A stretch of DNA of 64,000 nt from Isoetes taiwanensis (GCA_021234155.1 JAJEKV010000047.1:7465071-7529070), one strand, 5' to 3'. Positions 22,218 to 34,919 are shown, counted from the stretch's first letter. Made by a program: numbers and translations. Notes: a model not told the origin generated them from the sequence alone.

Positions 22218-23283
22218 CGGTTATGAATCTCTTGGATCTCAACAATGTGAAAGATCTTAGGGCACTTGGCAACGGTCGAAAAATTAGTGGGAAGAAGAAA
22301 AATGCCAAGAGCTCCGATGATCTTCATATGTCCCTGCACATCTTGTGACCATGCCCTTTAAATGGACACTGCTTAAAACGCTTGCCAAAAGCAACAGTGG
22401 TGTAAGAGTTTTATTTCACTATTACATCGTTTTTTCATTTTAATTTAAACAGAAAAGAACAATACAATCTCTAGACACTGTTCAGCTATGACTATACGGC
22501 AGTCATGAGACAAGTTTCAAGCTTCTGGAGGCAAGAATCCTTCACCTATAAGAAGCCTCTGATTAACTAAAACCATAAGCTGATCAAACTTGACGACACA
22601 TCAACAAAGCAAAAGAGCAGCAGCGTTAGTTGACAAATCCTCTTCTTTCCTCGATAATTTACAAGAGCCAGAAACAAAATCGTATGGAATTTGAACTTAG
22701 AAAACCCACTAAGAAGAAAGCTTATGAAAATTCGGCCATGACCAAGAGCTTTCCTCTATTGGATAGATTTGGTAGATTCCATAATTAAAAGCAGGAGAGC
22801 CTTCACCGAATCCTCTAATACTAATTTGAATCTACAAGAAAATCTAGAGCTCAAAAAGCAAAAGAAGAATACTACATCCAAGTAACCGACATGCTTTGAT
22901 GCATATTATTGCCTTTGCGAAGCAAATCTGAACCCTGATCTCCAGAACACAAAAAAAGAAAAAAACAAAGGAAAAAAAGAAAACCCTGTAACCTTATTTA
23001 AACATATGCTAGCAAAAAACAAAGAGCAAAGTGCCTGCAAAAAAAATTCTACCAAACATAAAATATTCCTTTCTATACGTCGTAAAATGCTTAAAAACAA
23101 ATTGGGCAAGCTCTTATGTAGGATAGGTACCATCATGCACGATAACCAACCAACTCCTGCCTAATTTATTATAAAAGCCATCCGTTAAAGGAAAAATTAC
23201 TCTATTATAAAGTTTCATATTCACCCAAATAAGACAAAAACAGAAACGAAAAGAGAAATGATTTATCCAATGTCTCTTACATA

Positions 23284-23918
23284 GCCCGTCTGTTTCCTAA
23301 CAAGGAGGCTTTTGCTAACTTTCGTCGAGGCACTCGTGTGTCTCAGGCATCTGTTCAACCTTCTTCTCAGGTTCAAGCTCCCGTTGTTACTTCTTTATCT
23401 ATTCATGATTAACCTTTACCAGTTGTGTTGCATTCCTCGTCCATGGAAGATGCTTTAATTCCAGTTTCGATGGTGTCATCCTTACCGCCATCAGCTGTAC
23501 CTGTAGTTCATTCTTCTCTCCATGTTGATGCTTCTTCCTCGCATGTTTCTGAGGTTGTTATGGCTGATGGTCCTAATCTTCTGTGCGCAAAAGATTCATG
23601 GCAGCAGGTCAATTAGAAGAAGGTGGCGAGAAAGAAGTCTAATGTATCATCTCATGAGGCTATCCTGCCTCGTTCTATTCAGTGGCATGATAATTTGATG
23701 TCTGTTGATGATCATCTCGATGTGGCAGAACATGTTGATTGTGATGAGGCCATTAAATGCCTCAAGGTGGCACAAGGAGTTTGAGTATATACTGTGTATT
23801 GGTAATTTTGCTTAGTGGACTATTTCATCCTCTAGATTTTGAGTCCCATGCCACCGGTCCCTTGTATGTATCTTGATTTTTCTTGATAAAAGATTGTCGT
23901 CCTTCAAAAAAAAAAAAA
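23284..23918 (+). pseudogene. LINE ORF1 remnant with A-tail
   Basis: One frame from 23284 reads ARLFPNKEAFANFRRGTRVS, a Ser/Val-rich linker, then AKDSWQQVN, a stop, and KKVARKKS. The SWQQV...KK phrase near a basic tail is typical of the C-terminal part of plant LINE ORF1 proteins. In-frame stops lie at about 23410 and 23614, and the frame ends near 23780. The 3' end has TTGATAAAAGATTGTCGTCC and a 13-base A-run (23906-23918), resembling the LINE end at 500-545. ORF2 is missing, so an internal deletion or rearrangement has occurred. Confidence 0.6.
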
Positions 23919-24044
23919 TTCACGACTATTATTGCACAATTAAAATTAGTACAGATTTAATTTTCCTCTGATAGTCCACCAACTCCAATTTCAGAAAGGA
24001 TAAGCTATTAAGCTTTCTTTTAATCTATTTCTGCAATACAAGTT

Positions 24045-26207
24045 CTACTGAATCTCAATAATCCTTTTTCCATCAACAAAAGGTCTATTAGGGTTGTTTT
24101 CTTGCAGCCAATTAGCAAACCATTTCTGCTCTTTGAATTAAGGAGAACGGTCAAAATATTGTATACTATTAAAACACACATAACTATCATATTTGAACTG
24201 TGAAGCTAGCATGTAAAGGATACAATGACCTGCAAAGGCTCCGAGGATGGTTTGTCATAAGCAAGGGTGGTCAATGCCTTGGTTAATACAGGTTTCAAAC
24301 GTTTGTCAAAATAGTATCGTGCTGAAGGTTCATCTAGTATAGGATCAACGACATCTGTAAAAATCCATAAACTGGGTCAAAAGAGAAAGGAAGCAATGTC
24401 TAGCATATTTTACAAAGTTATTCTCCATATCCATTTAGCATTCTTTAGAACTTCAAACATATGGTAGATCCTTACAGTAAGGAAAAAAAAACTTTATTTC
24501 TCGCCCTGTATCTTTTGTAGAAAAGCTACCGTGTACTGCATTTTGTAATGCATCGGTACCAAAACGAGCTCTCAAACTGCAAAATAAGACCTAATATTAC
24601 TTTTATGATACATTGAATTTCTGCAACCCAATAGTTTTGAAATGAAATTCAAGCTGCACTTAGTTAGCATGCACTTATATACTGGTTCTGAAAGGTAGAG
24701 ATAAGGGCAATACAATAGCAAAAAAGATGACTTCATATCAGACAACAGAGATCAACATTCCCCAACAATATTTTTTGCTTGCCTAGAGTAGTGAAATACT
24801 ATCTTATGGGGAATTGAATCCCAATAATTACCCTTTAGAATATAAGTAGAGATACAAAAACTTCTCATCTCAAGGATGACCCTCTGACATAAAATGCCCC
24901 ACAGAATATAAGGGCTGGCATCTATCATCCCTCACAGACTAGCACAACATAGTTTCAATTTTAGATAATAACAGGCTTAATGTGAATACCTATGCTAAAA
25001 TGCATAAAACCAAAAAACAAATAAAGCATTAAGAAAGAACGACATATTCTAACCTTGAAGGAGATTCTATACGTGCTCTATTTGGATCTTTGTTTCCCAT
25101 AAGCAGATGCCATTCTTTTACTGCTTTTTGTTTCCCCAGTATAAAAGCATGAAGGGGTCCACTGCTCTTAACCACAACCAAATAGAAATCATAACTTGCT
25201 TCCTTGATTACACTTAATATAGTTAATACTTCGAATTTGTGTAATTAGAGCATTCTACAATTAATTTAAAACGCTTAATACCTTCAATAAATGTTTTTCC
25301 TACATCAAAAGAGTAGGCTCCCACTAATATGTAGCAAAATAACAAGTACCTACTTTTGAAACAAGTTAGGCTTCCACTACGTACCTACTTGTGAAACGCG
25401 TTAACCTATCAAAAAAAGGTTTTCCACTATGTTCCTCGTAGAAGTCTTCGGCTCTTACACGTGTTAGCTGCATGTTTTAGTTGCTTCAGTGTTCATTTAC
25501 TTAAATTATTCTATCTATAATATATGCATGTAAACCATATACTCAGGCAGGGGAATCAAAGGGAATAACATCAGAATCTGAACTATCAAAGTTTGTAATC
25601 AACATAGTTAATGTTATGCACCATTTTAATGCTTCAAACAAGTCCACAACTATGATCACCTTAACTTGAGAATTCATGCGACAACTTATGGCAAGCTTAA
25701 TGTTGCAAATAATAATGAATAAGACAATCATACCTGGACCCGAGTCTCTGCCATGATAATAAAGCCATGGGACTCAATAGCATACCGAATTTCATGAGCA
25801 TGTCCTGCTCGCACTGCATCTGGCTTTATGAAGGCAAGTGTAACCTCGGTCAATGGTAGTCTCAGAAAATTAGGTGCCTCCATTGTTGAAGCCGTCAATA
25901 CTTTCTTAGGCAGTTTTGACGAGTATACCGTCTCTAGCAATACCTTCAGAGTAGTTTTTACATCCTCAATGCCATTGATAGCATATGTATCATTAATTTC
26001 CACTATGTTACATGTGATATCAGCATTTTGACCACCACTAATATTCCGCTCCTCATGTGTCACACTAGTCCGTTTTTCAGCACTGTCCTTCATTTCCCCA
26101 CTAGGCATCTTTTCAATATTGTTGCTCACACCATCACTAGGCATCTTTTCAATATTGTTGCTCACATCATCCTTCATATCATCATGTTCCAACTTCTTAG
26201 TTGCCAT
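24045..26207 (-). CDS. Flagellar-type nucleoside diphosphate kinase with Dpy-30-like tail (NME5/RSP23-like)
   Basis: Six exons on the minus strand: 25734-26207, 25385-25467, 25054-25194, 24530-24576, 24230-24354, 24045-24125. All introns are GT-AG and the phases agree, giving 951 nt and 316 aa with no stop. Residues 1-118 form an acidic leader with a duplicated VSNNIEKMPS unit. The NDPK domain starts at about 119 (TLAFIKPDAVRAGH, K128 of the KPD motif), continues with SGPLHAFILGKQKAVKEWHL and LMGNKDPNRAR, and reaches LRARFGTDALQNAVH, with the catalytic His at 248 in the NxxH motif. The C-terminus (YYFDKRLKPVLTKAL...KWFANWLQENNPNRP) matches the Dpy-30-like tail of NME5. In algae and animals this group is an axonemal radial-spoke component, so the gene probably serves sperm flagella. 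The leader is longer than in animal NME5 (about 210 aa). Start chosen as the only ATG opening the long first exon. Confidence 0.85.
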
Positions 26208-27672
26208 TATATATGTCTCACAATGTGACTCGTTTGTTTTTACATAAATGAAACTATCATAAAGATAGTTAATTTGGATTCAAAGGTTTGCATACATGTC
26301 CTTCTATCTGAGCAGCATCAGATTACGCTTGAAAGTTGCCAGAGAAGTAGCACAAAGGTTGTTCCACAGGCTTATACCCTCCGTGAAAAAGCAGAGAAGA
26401 AACAAATCTGCTACAAGTTCAACGAATTGTTTTATTAATTATCCACAATCAACAAACAAAATAATACAAAAATTCTTGACCAAGACGTTTTTTTCTTATA
26501 GACTCTTAATTGAAAAATTGCTAATCAAAGGCACCATTTATCTCTCATTTATCTTTATTATTCATTCTCAACCATTGATATGGTGAATATTCCATATCAT
26601 ATTCCAAATGGAGACACCACAGCCATCAGTTGACCCCTTGATGGGGTCAAATTGACATTTCCATGTCAGCATATGATTTCGTCCCAATGGTTCTGGCGGC
26701 TATGCGGTCAAAGCGGATTAAAGAAAAATATAAGAGCATTTCCAAGATCCGGCTTTGGTGGCCTTCTAACAAAATCAGAAATTGGGGGCGCTTTCCAAAT
26801 TAGATCCACCAACAAAGCGTAGAATTGGGGCCTCGGTGGTTGCTCGAGAAAGCATGTTGCGGATTTTCGACTCTAATCTGGTCCTAGTGCTCTATTTCTC
26901 CCCTAAATCAAAACTTGAAAGATCGTATAGCGACCATAAAATTTATAGCGGCGTGTACCCAAAAATTCCAAGGAATTTGCCTCATAAGTGTCGCTGATTT
27001 GTTCTAGCATCTCGCATATCTTTAAACCTCTGAGAACTCACAAATCTATGAGCCTCTGAGGAAAGAACTCCATAAGTCATGACGAAATCATGCCTATGAA
27101 TATCACATCTAAGCTGAAGCAACAAGGGAAAGAGAACCAGATTCTGAAAAACTCCTTAAAAATTTGAAAGGCGTGGACTGCCACCGCAAAAGCAAGTTCA
27201 AAGCAAAAGCAAGTTCAAAGTCATCGTGAAATCTTAGGAACCGCAGCCCTTCCCACAAAACCGATCCACGCAGCCTGTAGAAAAGCTTGAGCATCAGGAA
27301 AGCCACGCCGATTTCAACGTAACCCTAGAAATAAAATGCCTACACCAGTTCCATATTTAGTTTCACACAAAAACCGAATTCCACAGTCCACCGTCGGATT
27401 TCTACGTATAAACATACGAATACCTACTAAAAACCATTACAAATCTTAAGTTATAAAGTACCATTTCCACAACTTTTGAACCTTATTGTAATAAAAATGA
27501 AAGATGTTCACATCTTCGCAAGCGTAGATTATATCCGTTAATATTATGTTCTGTTATAGACTAGGTAAGGTTGCATGCAATGCTGAAGCCACATAATCTT
27601 CCACAAGAAACCCAAGAAACATGAGTGTTCATGTGCTAATATTTCTTCAGAAAATATGACAACTACTGACAA
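26208..27672. other. Region upstream of the NDPK gene; no supported gene
   Basis: Should contain the promoter of the minus-strand NDPK gene, but I see no convincing TATA box or motif. A short direct repeat (CAAAGCAAAAGCAAGTT twice) lies at about 27186-27222. Small ORFs lack motifs. Confidence 0.4.
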
Positions 27673-27842
27673 TCTGAGTATAAGCACAAACCCTCTAATT
27701 CAAGAAAAGATAGAGGCTTACAAAGCAGTATGCAGTGCCATAACCTAAAAAACGAGCCATGGATTGATCTTGTGCCAGCACATATACGCTCTTTATCAGT
27801 TTGCAACATTATGAGCTGATAATAGTTGATTAAGGTAAACTA
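27673..27842. repeat. Dispersed direct repeat, copy 1 (about 170 bp)
   Basis: About 92% identical to 32115-32285; shared text includes TTGATCTTGTGCCAGCACAT and CAGTTTGCAACATTATGAGC. The copies are 4.4 kb apart in the same orientation. Confidence 0.85.
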
Positions 27843-28293
27843 GAGATTGAGCTGACAACTTTGCCTGATATAGGTATTTCCGAGTCTTTGCCTACCTCTC
27901 CCTTTCAATTTTACTAGTTTCTTGTGGTTACAGTCTGGCCTTGTAACAAATTTCTTAAAATTTCTTTAACAGAAGCTTTGATACGGAGGAATGAACTTGG
28001 AACCTGCAAACTGTTGGCCTTTCTGCATTGATGGAGATCCTCTTTAGGTATATGTACTTATATGTACTGTAATCCATAATAATTTCCAATTCCACGTGAG
28101 GAATGGCTTATAAAATACTGAATAATAATCTAAAATTCAAATTTTCATCCTCCTAGAGAGTTTTCTGAGTCGCAACGATGCGATGGCCACGAATTGGTCC
28201 TAACGACATATGTTGCGAAGAATTTGGATCTCACTAAAGAAGGAAGAAGTCGTGACTTTCAACTAAGGATAATGCTCTGTAACAGAATGCAAA

Positions 28294-28390
28294 GGATATT
28301 GCTCTATTAACTAAAGCCAACCAGCTTTTTTTAACCCATTTTGGATATTGCTCTATTAACTAAAGCCAACCAGCTTTTTTAACCCATTTT
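28294..28390. repeat. Tandem duplication, 49-bp unit
   Basis: GGATATTGCTCTATTAACTA through TTAACCCATTTT occurs twice back to back (28294-28342, 28343-28390). The copies differ only in the length of a T-run, so the duplication is recent. Confidence 0.9.
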
Positions 28391-29945
28391 GAGTTCTTCA
28401 TGAGTTGGCCTTTTTGCCTACATGCTGACAAAGATGCATACCCACCTTACAAATCACTGAAGTGCCTTCTATCGAGTGGCCAGTTTGCAACAAATGAACA
28501 CTTAAAACTGTGGTTTTTAGGCAACGTGGTTTCTAGGCAATTGTTGGACATTGTATTATTATACTTAAACTTCAAAATCATCATGAACTGTGACACGTGG
28601 TCGCATAGTGGTCGCATATTAGGCTTGACAATTACACGTCACTGGTCCAAATTTTAGAGCTTTCGTTTATTTCGATCATTTAACTCACCTTGTTGTCACC
28701 ACTATATACTCCGCTATATTTGTTTTCTCATTAGATTTGTTTACACCAAATTTCCCTTCAGTTCATTCATAAAGTTCATTCTATTCCTATTTGTATCATA
28801 AATCCTCATGCCCTTTTCATGTGAATTTAAGTTGTCTTGGTACATCTTCTAAAACAATGTTCTATAAAGCTAACACTCTGCATTGCTTTCACGATTTATG
28901 ACCTCGGTGCCTTGCGTTATTGTATTATTTCCACTCCAAAAGCATATTAAAAGTATATCTAATGAATGTGACTATCTTTTCCATTTTGCAGAAGTGAATT
29001 AAAGCCCAAAATTGCCCCCAAGCCTTCTTTTGCACCTTTTTTTTTTGTCAAGGATACATGTTGCACACAAGCATATCTTGTTGAACAAGACCAACCAAGG
29101 CCAATATGCAAGATAACCAAATAAGGCCAATATTGCAAGAAAAGAGAAAAGCGACAACTTATATCCACTACAGCGTCCAGATGGTGTCAACTGACATGCA
29201 CACTTTTAACTTCAAATTAGCATTGCGCAACAAACAATGATGTCAACTAATACGAAAATCTTAGCATTAAAACAACGCTCATGTTCCAAACCTATTACCT
29301 TAGGAGCTACATCATGGTACACACGAGCTTATGTTAATAAGCACAAGGTTATGTTATGATCCGATATGGTAGTAATCATGACAGAGCATTGTTTGCAGCA
29401 ATTGCATTCAGTCACATTTTAATGAGGTGATTATTAAAAATGTTGCAATATTAAAGCGTTCTCAGCATTGTACAGAGGGATATACGTTGACCAAGGGCAT
29501 CTCGATAATTTATCTAAACTCAAGGGTATGTAGTGAAATTCGTCAAAACATAAAGGTATTTTGTAGTTTTTCCCTAAAATTTACTATGAAGTAACAAAGA
29601 TTCATTATGTACGCTCTTCTTGACCTGTTAGATTCAACAGCTGCAATAAGGCACATAAAAAAAAAGAGATTGGAGAATCGAACCCCAGGCTCCAAAAGAC
29701 ATATTTTTTTTCATTCTAGGAAGTCAATAAATTTCCCTTCAAAAAGAGAGTTTAGCTTGTTTAAAATAGAACTTTCAAGTTCTAGATTAACCTATACAAG
29801 CATTAAGTCTCCAACAAAATTCTTGTGATGATTTCATGAAATGATTTGACATCCCAAAATTTAAATATCAAACTGTAATGCCCAGGTTACGAGAGATCAA
29901 ACAGAATACTTGACTAAGAATTCTAGAAAGGAAGGAGGTTCTTAC
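28391..29945. other. No supported gene
   Basis: AT-rich. The phrase ACCAA.(T)AAGGCCAATAT(T)GCAAG occurs twice near 29090-29140. Short ORFs show no motif. Confidence 0.4.
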
Positions 29946-31700
29946 TTGCCATAGTTCGCAGTCAGAGACACAGAGAGTATGCAATCTTATTTCTAGATAT
30001 TCCTTAAACTGGAAACACAGCCACTAAACCAATAGCACAGCCTAATATCATTCATGATCTTAAATCATGGAAACAAGGCTGACTTCCATAAGCAGCAAGC
30101 ATCTTGTCTTCCTAAAGATGATCATTAATCGACTAAAACTTTTTAATTTGTTTATCATAGAACTGCAACTAATTCATGAGAATTGCTTCTCATCATCAAA
30201 CATATGATCTAAGGTGCAGTTTTCCCGGGGCACTCAGAACATCCCAAGAATTCAACCCAACTCAACAAATCAGGCTCTATTGGTATTTCTTAAAAAAAAC
30301 CCTCAACTTCATCTATTTGCCATGCTCTGCCGAAAAGTAAAAGCATGCATCTGCAATGATCTGCTAGTGGCCTAAAGAGATAATCTTGTAACATAGAATC
30401 AAAACAATGATAACGTTCATCAATTAAACCCCTACAACAATGAATTCTTACTTCTTATTCTTAAGTTTTCGTAAACTTTCAGCAATAACAGGTCGCTCGA
30501 TGCTCAAGTTCTGCAAAAAAGCAATATGCGTCGTCATAACTCCAAAGGAGACAAGCCAAAAGTTAACCCTCACAAAGCATTGATGTTCTCATTATATTGT
30601 TGGACTGTATGGCCGAGAGGCCGTTTCTCGAGACCGTTTCTGTACTATTTGAGTGGCAGCTTATCCTATCTGCCCACCAGAAACCAGCATCTCAATCTCA
30701 TCTACATAAATCTGTACCACTGGCCGTAGTAAACAGTGTATGCAAGCATATCACCATATCTGGGACTGTATGCAGTTGTACTATGCAGTTGTACTGGGCC
30801 CTCAATTTTTGTTGTTTTCATCATAAATCATGGTTATCTGAAAGGAGGAATTTGTAAAGCTGCTAGTAGATGTGGTTTCCTTTAAATTTCAATTTAAATC
30901 ATATATTGGTTTCAATGGCCAGTTTTACCAAGTAAGAACAACCAATGTGCTAAACTATGTAATGACAGGAAAACACAAGAGGTTCGAACCAGCAATTATC
31001 TCTGGAAATATTTTAAGTAGCTTCTGCTTGACAAGTTCGTACACACCCAATTAGTTAGTCAAGTTCAATTGCCTCCAGGCATAGGATATAAGGCCCTTCT
31101 GACCCCCTGATGGAATAGCATTCCCCTGTGCCATCTGTGATCCCTTACTTCCTACCAGATTCTGAAGGGCATAAATAACTTCAATTAGGGTCCTCCTTCT
31201 CTGTGCCTCCTTCCCTTGCATTCATGTTTAAACATTTGAGCAAAATATGGTGCATTAGCAAACCTGCTTGTCATAAACACCAAAAGCAGATGTGGATGTT
31301 CTTAGCAGTCCTAACAATTGTTTGCTTTGTCTAAAATATTATGATCCTTCATACAGTCATGCCTTTGATACAAAGTGAAATAGAGTTTTTACGGAAATTT
31401 ATAACCTGTAAATAAACAAGAAATCACTTACGGTAGAACTCCAGCAAGTTTTCCATTTGAACCAGGTTAAATACCCTTAAGAGATAATCCTTCCACCCAA
31501 TTGAGCTGCCTGCAAAAAACCTACATATGCGTAACACGATATCGTCCATAAGCGTAATAAGAAATCCTCAAACAAGTATCTTAAAAATGGAAGTTACAAT
31601 GAGAAAGAACTAGATAGGTAAGCATTACCCACCAAACATATTACGAAGAAAGTTAGCGGACAAGACTGCAGCAGGTGACAGCAGGCTGAGGGTCCGCTAC
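29946..31700 (-). pseudogene. Traces of an unidentified spliced gene
   Basis: Several minus-strand exons with splice consensus fit together in part. About 31640-31676 reads LSANFLRNMFGG. 31426-31512 reads QLNWVEGLSLKGI, a TAA, then PGSNGKLAGVLP. 31262-31338 reads QSKQLLGLLRTSTSAFGVYD. The phases of these three agree (2, 2, 0). About 31045-31205 can continue as RRRTLIEVIYALQNLVGSKG. Two further exons, 30452-30510 (NLSIERPVIAESLRKLKN) and 29946-30008 (FKEYLEIRLHTLCVSDCELW), have good borders but do not join in phase directly. The one TAA suggests a pseudogene or a mis-placed border. I cannot name the protein. Confidence 0.35.
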
Positions 31701-32114
31701 AGGACTCATGCACTTTTTGAAGTTGGAAACAACAAGACTTTCTTGAAAGGACACGAGCAACTAATTTTCAACATCATTTAGCTAAACCACACTAACCCTA
31801 AACCGAGAGAATAATTTCAAACAAACAAATTAAATAACGCCAAATGGATAGTTAACTGTTCCAAAAAGGAATTGGCAATTCTATTGCATCCGTACTCCTC
31901 GGGAAGCTTAGTCAATAGTTTAGAGGATCCCTATGCAGAGGTATCCTATTATACTGGGCATATGCACAGCCCTAAATATGACAAATTTATTCTGGTACAA
32001 TTGCCTGGAAATGGGGAGCTGCCAAACTATAATACTCCGTCTAGCCAGTAGTTTAGAGGATGCCTATGTCTAGCCACTAATTTAGAGAACGCCTATGCAG
32101 AGGTACCCTATTAT

Positions 32115-32285
32115 TCTGAGTATAAGCACAGACCCTCTAATCCAAGAAAAGATAGGAGGCTTACAAAGCAATATGCTGCGTCATAACCTCAAAAACGAGC
32201 CATGAATTGATCTTGTGCCAGCACATATACGCTCTTTATCAGTTTGCAACATTATGAGCTGATAATAATTGATTAAGGTAAACCT
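32115..32285. repeat. Dispersed direct repeat, copy 2
   Basis: Partner of 27673-27842. Just upstream (31910-32110) the phrase TAGTTTAGAGGATnCCTATG and a CTATGCAGAGGTAnCCTATT phrase are each repeated, so this copy sits in a locally duplicated zone. Confidence 0.85.
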
Positions 32286-32869
32286 AGGAAGGAAATGGCA
32301 GGCTGAAGGAGCGATGAGTAGCCACATTAGAGATACAGAATGCCGCATTTTCATATAGAATTTTTGGTTTTGCAACACATCAGCAGCAAGGTACGTAGAT
32401 CAAATTGCGGATTGACTACCATTGTTGTCCTACATCATAGCAAAGGGGAACGTTTTGGTCCTTCAAATTCCGAAAATTAATGAAAAAGAGTCATAGCCAT
32501 ATGCTGGTGCATTGAGTTCAAATCGTTCCTTCTTATTTGACGCATTGAAGGCAGCCGGCAACTTAAGAGACATACAGACTGGCATACCTTTGTGTTGACG
32601 AATTAAAAGCCATACTGTATAATTGCCATACAAAGGCTAGCACCAGAGAAATTATCACTCAGGCCTTGTTCATGCAAAGGTTTTTACTAAAGAATGCATT
32701 GCACATGTCTTTGCAGCTAGAACTGACGCCACCACATCTAAACATCAACTTGCACAGATTACAGAGCAAACTCTGGCAAATAGACATGTGTACATACCAA
32801 AGTGAGAACCCGAAATGCAAATGGCATGGCAAGGTAACTCACGTCTCAAATGCCAGGACGTCATTATTC
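32286..32869. other. No supported gene
   Basis: Nothing recognised; the 81-codon plus-strand ORF at 32666-32911 has no motif. Confidence 0.4.
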
Positions 32870-33352
32870 TGTGATGCCGGGAACTATAATCTTGAATATG
32901 ATCTTACTTAAGGCTGGGTAAAGCTACGATAAATAGAAGCTAGAAATTTACCTTTGTGGAGCATCTTCTGACCTAACCATATGGCGATCCATATCTTTGT
33001 GGAGCATCTTCTGATCTAACCTAGGCGATGGTCCAGAACAGCCATTGAATTCTAGAAACAGTCTATTCTAGATCATGATCTAATGGCTTAAGCCACATCC
33101 AACTCAAATTATCCTGTGATGCCGGGAACTATGATTTTGAATATGATCTTAATTAAGGCTGAAATAGAGCCACGATAAATAGGAGCTAAAAAAACCCTGA
33201 TTTACCATTGTGGAGCATCATAAGGCATCGATCCATACCTTTGTGGAGCATCTTCTGCTCTAACCTAGGCGATCCAGAACGTCCATTGAGTTTTGAAGAC
33301 CGTCTGGTACTGTAGATCATCATCAAATGGCTTAAGCCATAACCAACTCAGA
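32870..33352. repeat. Tandem duplication, about 245-bp unit, two copies
   Basis: Copies start at 32870 and 33115 with TGTGATGCCGGGAACTAT. Both contain CTTTGTGGAGCATCTTCTG, an AACCTAGGCGAT phrase and AATGGCTTAAGCCA. GTGGAGCATC also repeats within each unit, so there is a shorter older repeat inside. Confidence 0.85.
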
Positions 33353-33361
33353 TTTTTTGAC

Positions 33362-33513
33362 ACGTGGATAGGCTAGCCTTCGAGATTGTAAGGGGCACTT
33401 GTGGTCAGGACGATAAAAATTATTCTTTCTTTCTTTTACGTGGATAGGCTAGCCTTCGAGATTGTAAGGGGCACTTGTGGTCAGGACGATAAAAATTATT
33501 CTTTCTTTCTTTT
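33362..33513 (+). mobile_element. Perfect 76-bp tandem pair carrying a LINE-like 3' tail
   Basis: 33362-33437 and 33438-33513 are identical: ACGTGGATAGGCTAGCCTTC... ending in CAGGACGATAAAAATTATTC and a CTTT tail. The last 25 bases match the 3' end of the LINE at 6.7 kb (GGACGATAAAAATCATTCTT), but the 5' part does not. A short element that borrows a LINE tail (SINE-type) is the simplest reading. The perfect identity indicates a very recent duplication. Confidence 0.6.
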
Positions 33514-34901
33514 ACATCATTGCGTTGTAGTGGCACCGATCTCCACCTGACGACTAGAAAGAATGGCCTGTGATTAGGTGTCGATGCTACTGTTCATTGT
33601 ACATGCTGGTTCTCATGCTAGCTAACATAGATGATATGACTTGATGCCACATCTGACCCTCAAATGATATGGCGAGTTCTGGTGAGTGATTTATGTTGCA
33701 TGGAAAATGCTATGGCAAGAGATAACCTGCACTAAATCAAGAGAGATATATGATTTATACAATAAATCATTGTATAGGATTGCCCTGAAGGTACTACAAA
33801 AATAAATGGGTTGAGATATTTACCTGGATGCGTACACACTAGTCTGGTAACATAGTTGTTGTATAGGTAGAAATCAGAATCTGGAGTTGTTTTTATGGAT
33901 GCTTGTTAATCAAACTGCTAAGAAATATATTGATGTGAGACTGAGTTCTCTTTGGATTAACAGTGGTACCAGAATGCTTATGTGCCTTTGGAAAGTTATT
34001 GCTGCCTTTAGGAAGCCGGATATATATTCTTATAAAAACTGAAACTGATACTACGTAAAAAAAAAAAAAAAGAGAGAGAGATAGTAGGCTATATATCGTT
34101 CATATAAATCCAGCCATAGTAATTACCTATGTGCATGCCTGGTTATGGTTTCTAGGTTGTACTGGCTATGGTGAATTCCATGTGCAATTCGGCATAATTT
34201 CCAAATTTTACTATTTTGCTTATGTGATGGGTTAATTTGTGCTGGTAGGTTGCTTAGTAAGTCGGCTAGTTGCATGCAATAGGCATTTTTATACATGTTA
34301 TTTTTTAATCTCACGACTTGGCTTTTACAGTTTTGGCCTTGCCTTGCTTAGTTGCTTGTAGATTTATGCCTTGATTAGGTACACGAGTCTGTTGGTAGAA
34401 ATGTTTGTTGTTCTTGCCAGATTGCATGCCTATTGTTATTTCTGTGCTATAAGGGTGCTATATGCTACAGGTGGTTGCCTAGGGCTCTAGGTGGTACATT
34501 GGTGTCAAACTATAAACTGATAACTAATAATGGTGATAATAGGTAAATGCCGATAAAAAATAAACCGGCAAACTAATGAAATATATTCTGGATTTTGAAA
34601 GTAAAGTCTTTTATAGATTTGGAATAAAGATTTAGTGCTTTATGATGCTAGTTTTTTGAATGTTTATAGCTTTGATAAGAAGCCTTGTCCTTCCTATTAT
34701 AAGGCAGATACATTTTTCTGCCCGCGTCTAATATCTTCCTTACAAATTCTATTGGCATGACGCGTTGTGATTTGGGCATTTATTGTAGATTATGCATTTA
34801 TGGCAGATTAGGCATTCATGGCAGGGGATCTGCATCGGCATTTATGGGGATATGGGGATCTGGATCTGCCTAGATTTAGGTTTCGTGGCAGCCAGATTGC
34901 T
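33514..34901. other. No supported gene
   Basis: AT-rich. A 16-base A-run followed by GAGAGAGAGA lies at 34058-34083. Towards the right end, ATTTATGG(CG)/GGCATTTATG phrases repeat (34780-34850), directly upstream of the lipase-like start codon; these may be its promoter or leader. Confidence 0.4.
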
Positions 34902-34919
34902 ATGGCGGAGCAGAGCAAA
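34902..34919 (+). pseudogene. First six codons of a lipase-like gene, cut off by the CACTA insertion
   Basis: ATGGCGGAGCAGAGCAAA encodes MAEQSK. The CACTA element begins at the next base, and the same frame resumes after its target duplication at 46231. Skipping 34920-46230 leaves a continuous open frame into the hydrolase sequence. Confidence 0.6.

Noticed and set aside
27673-32285. LTR retrotransposon with 170-bp LTRs
   Set aside because: No primer-binding site, polypurine tract, gag or pol sequence was found between the repeats.
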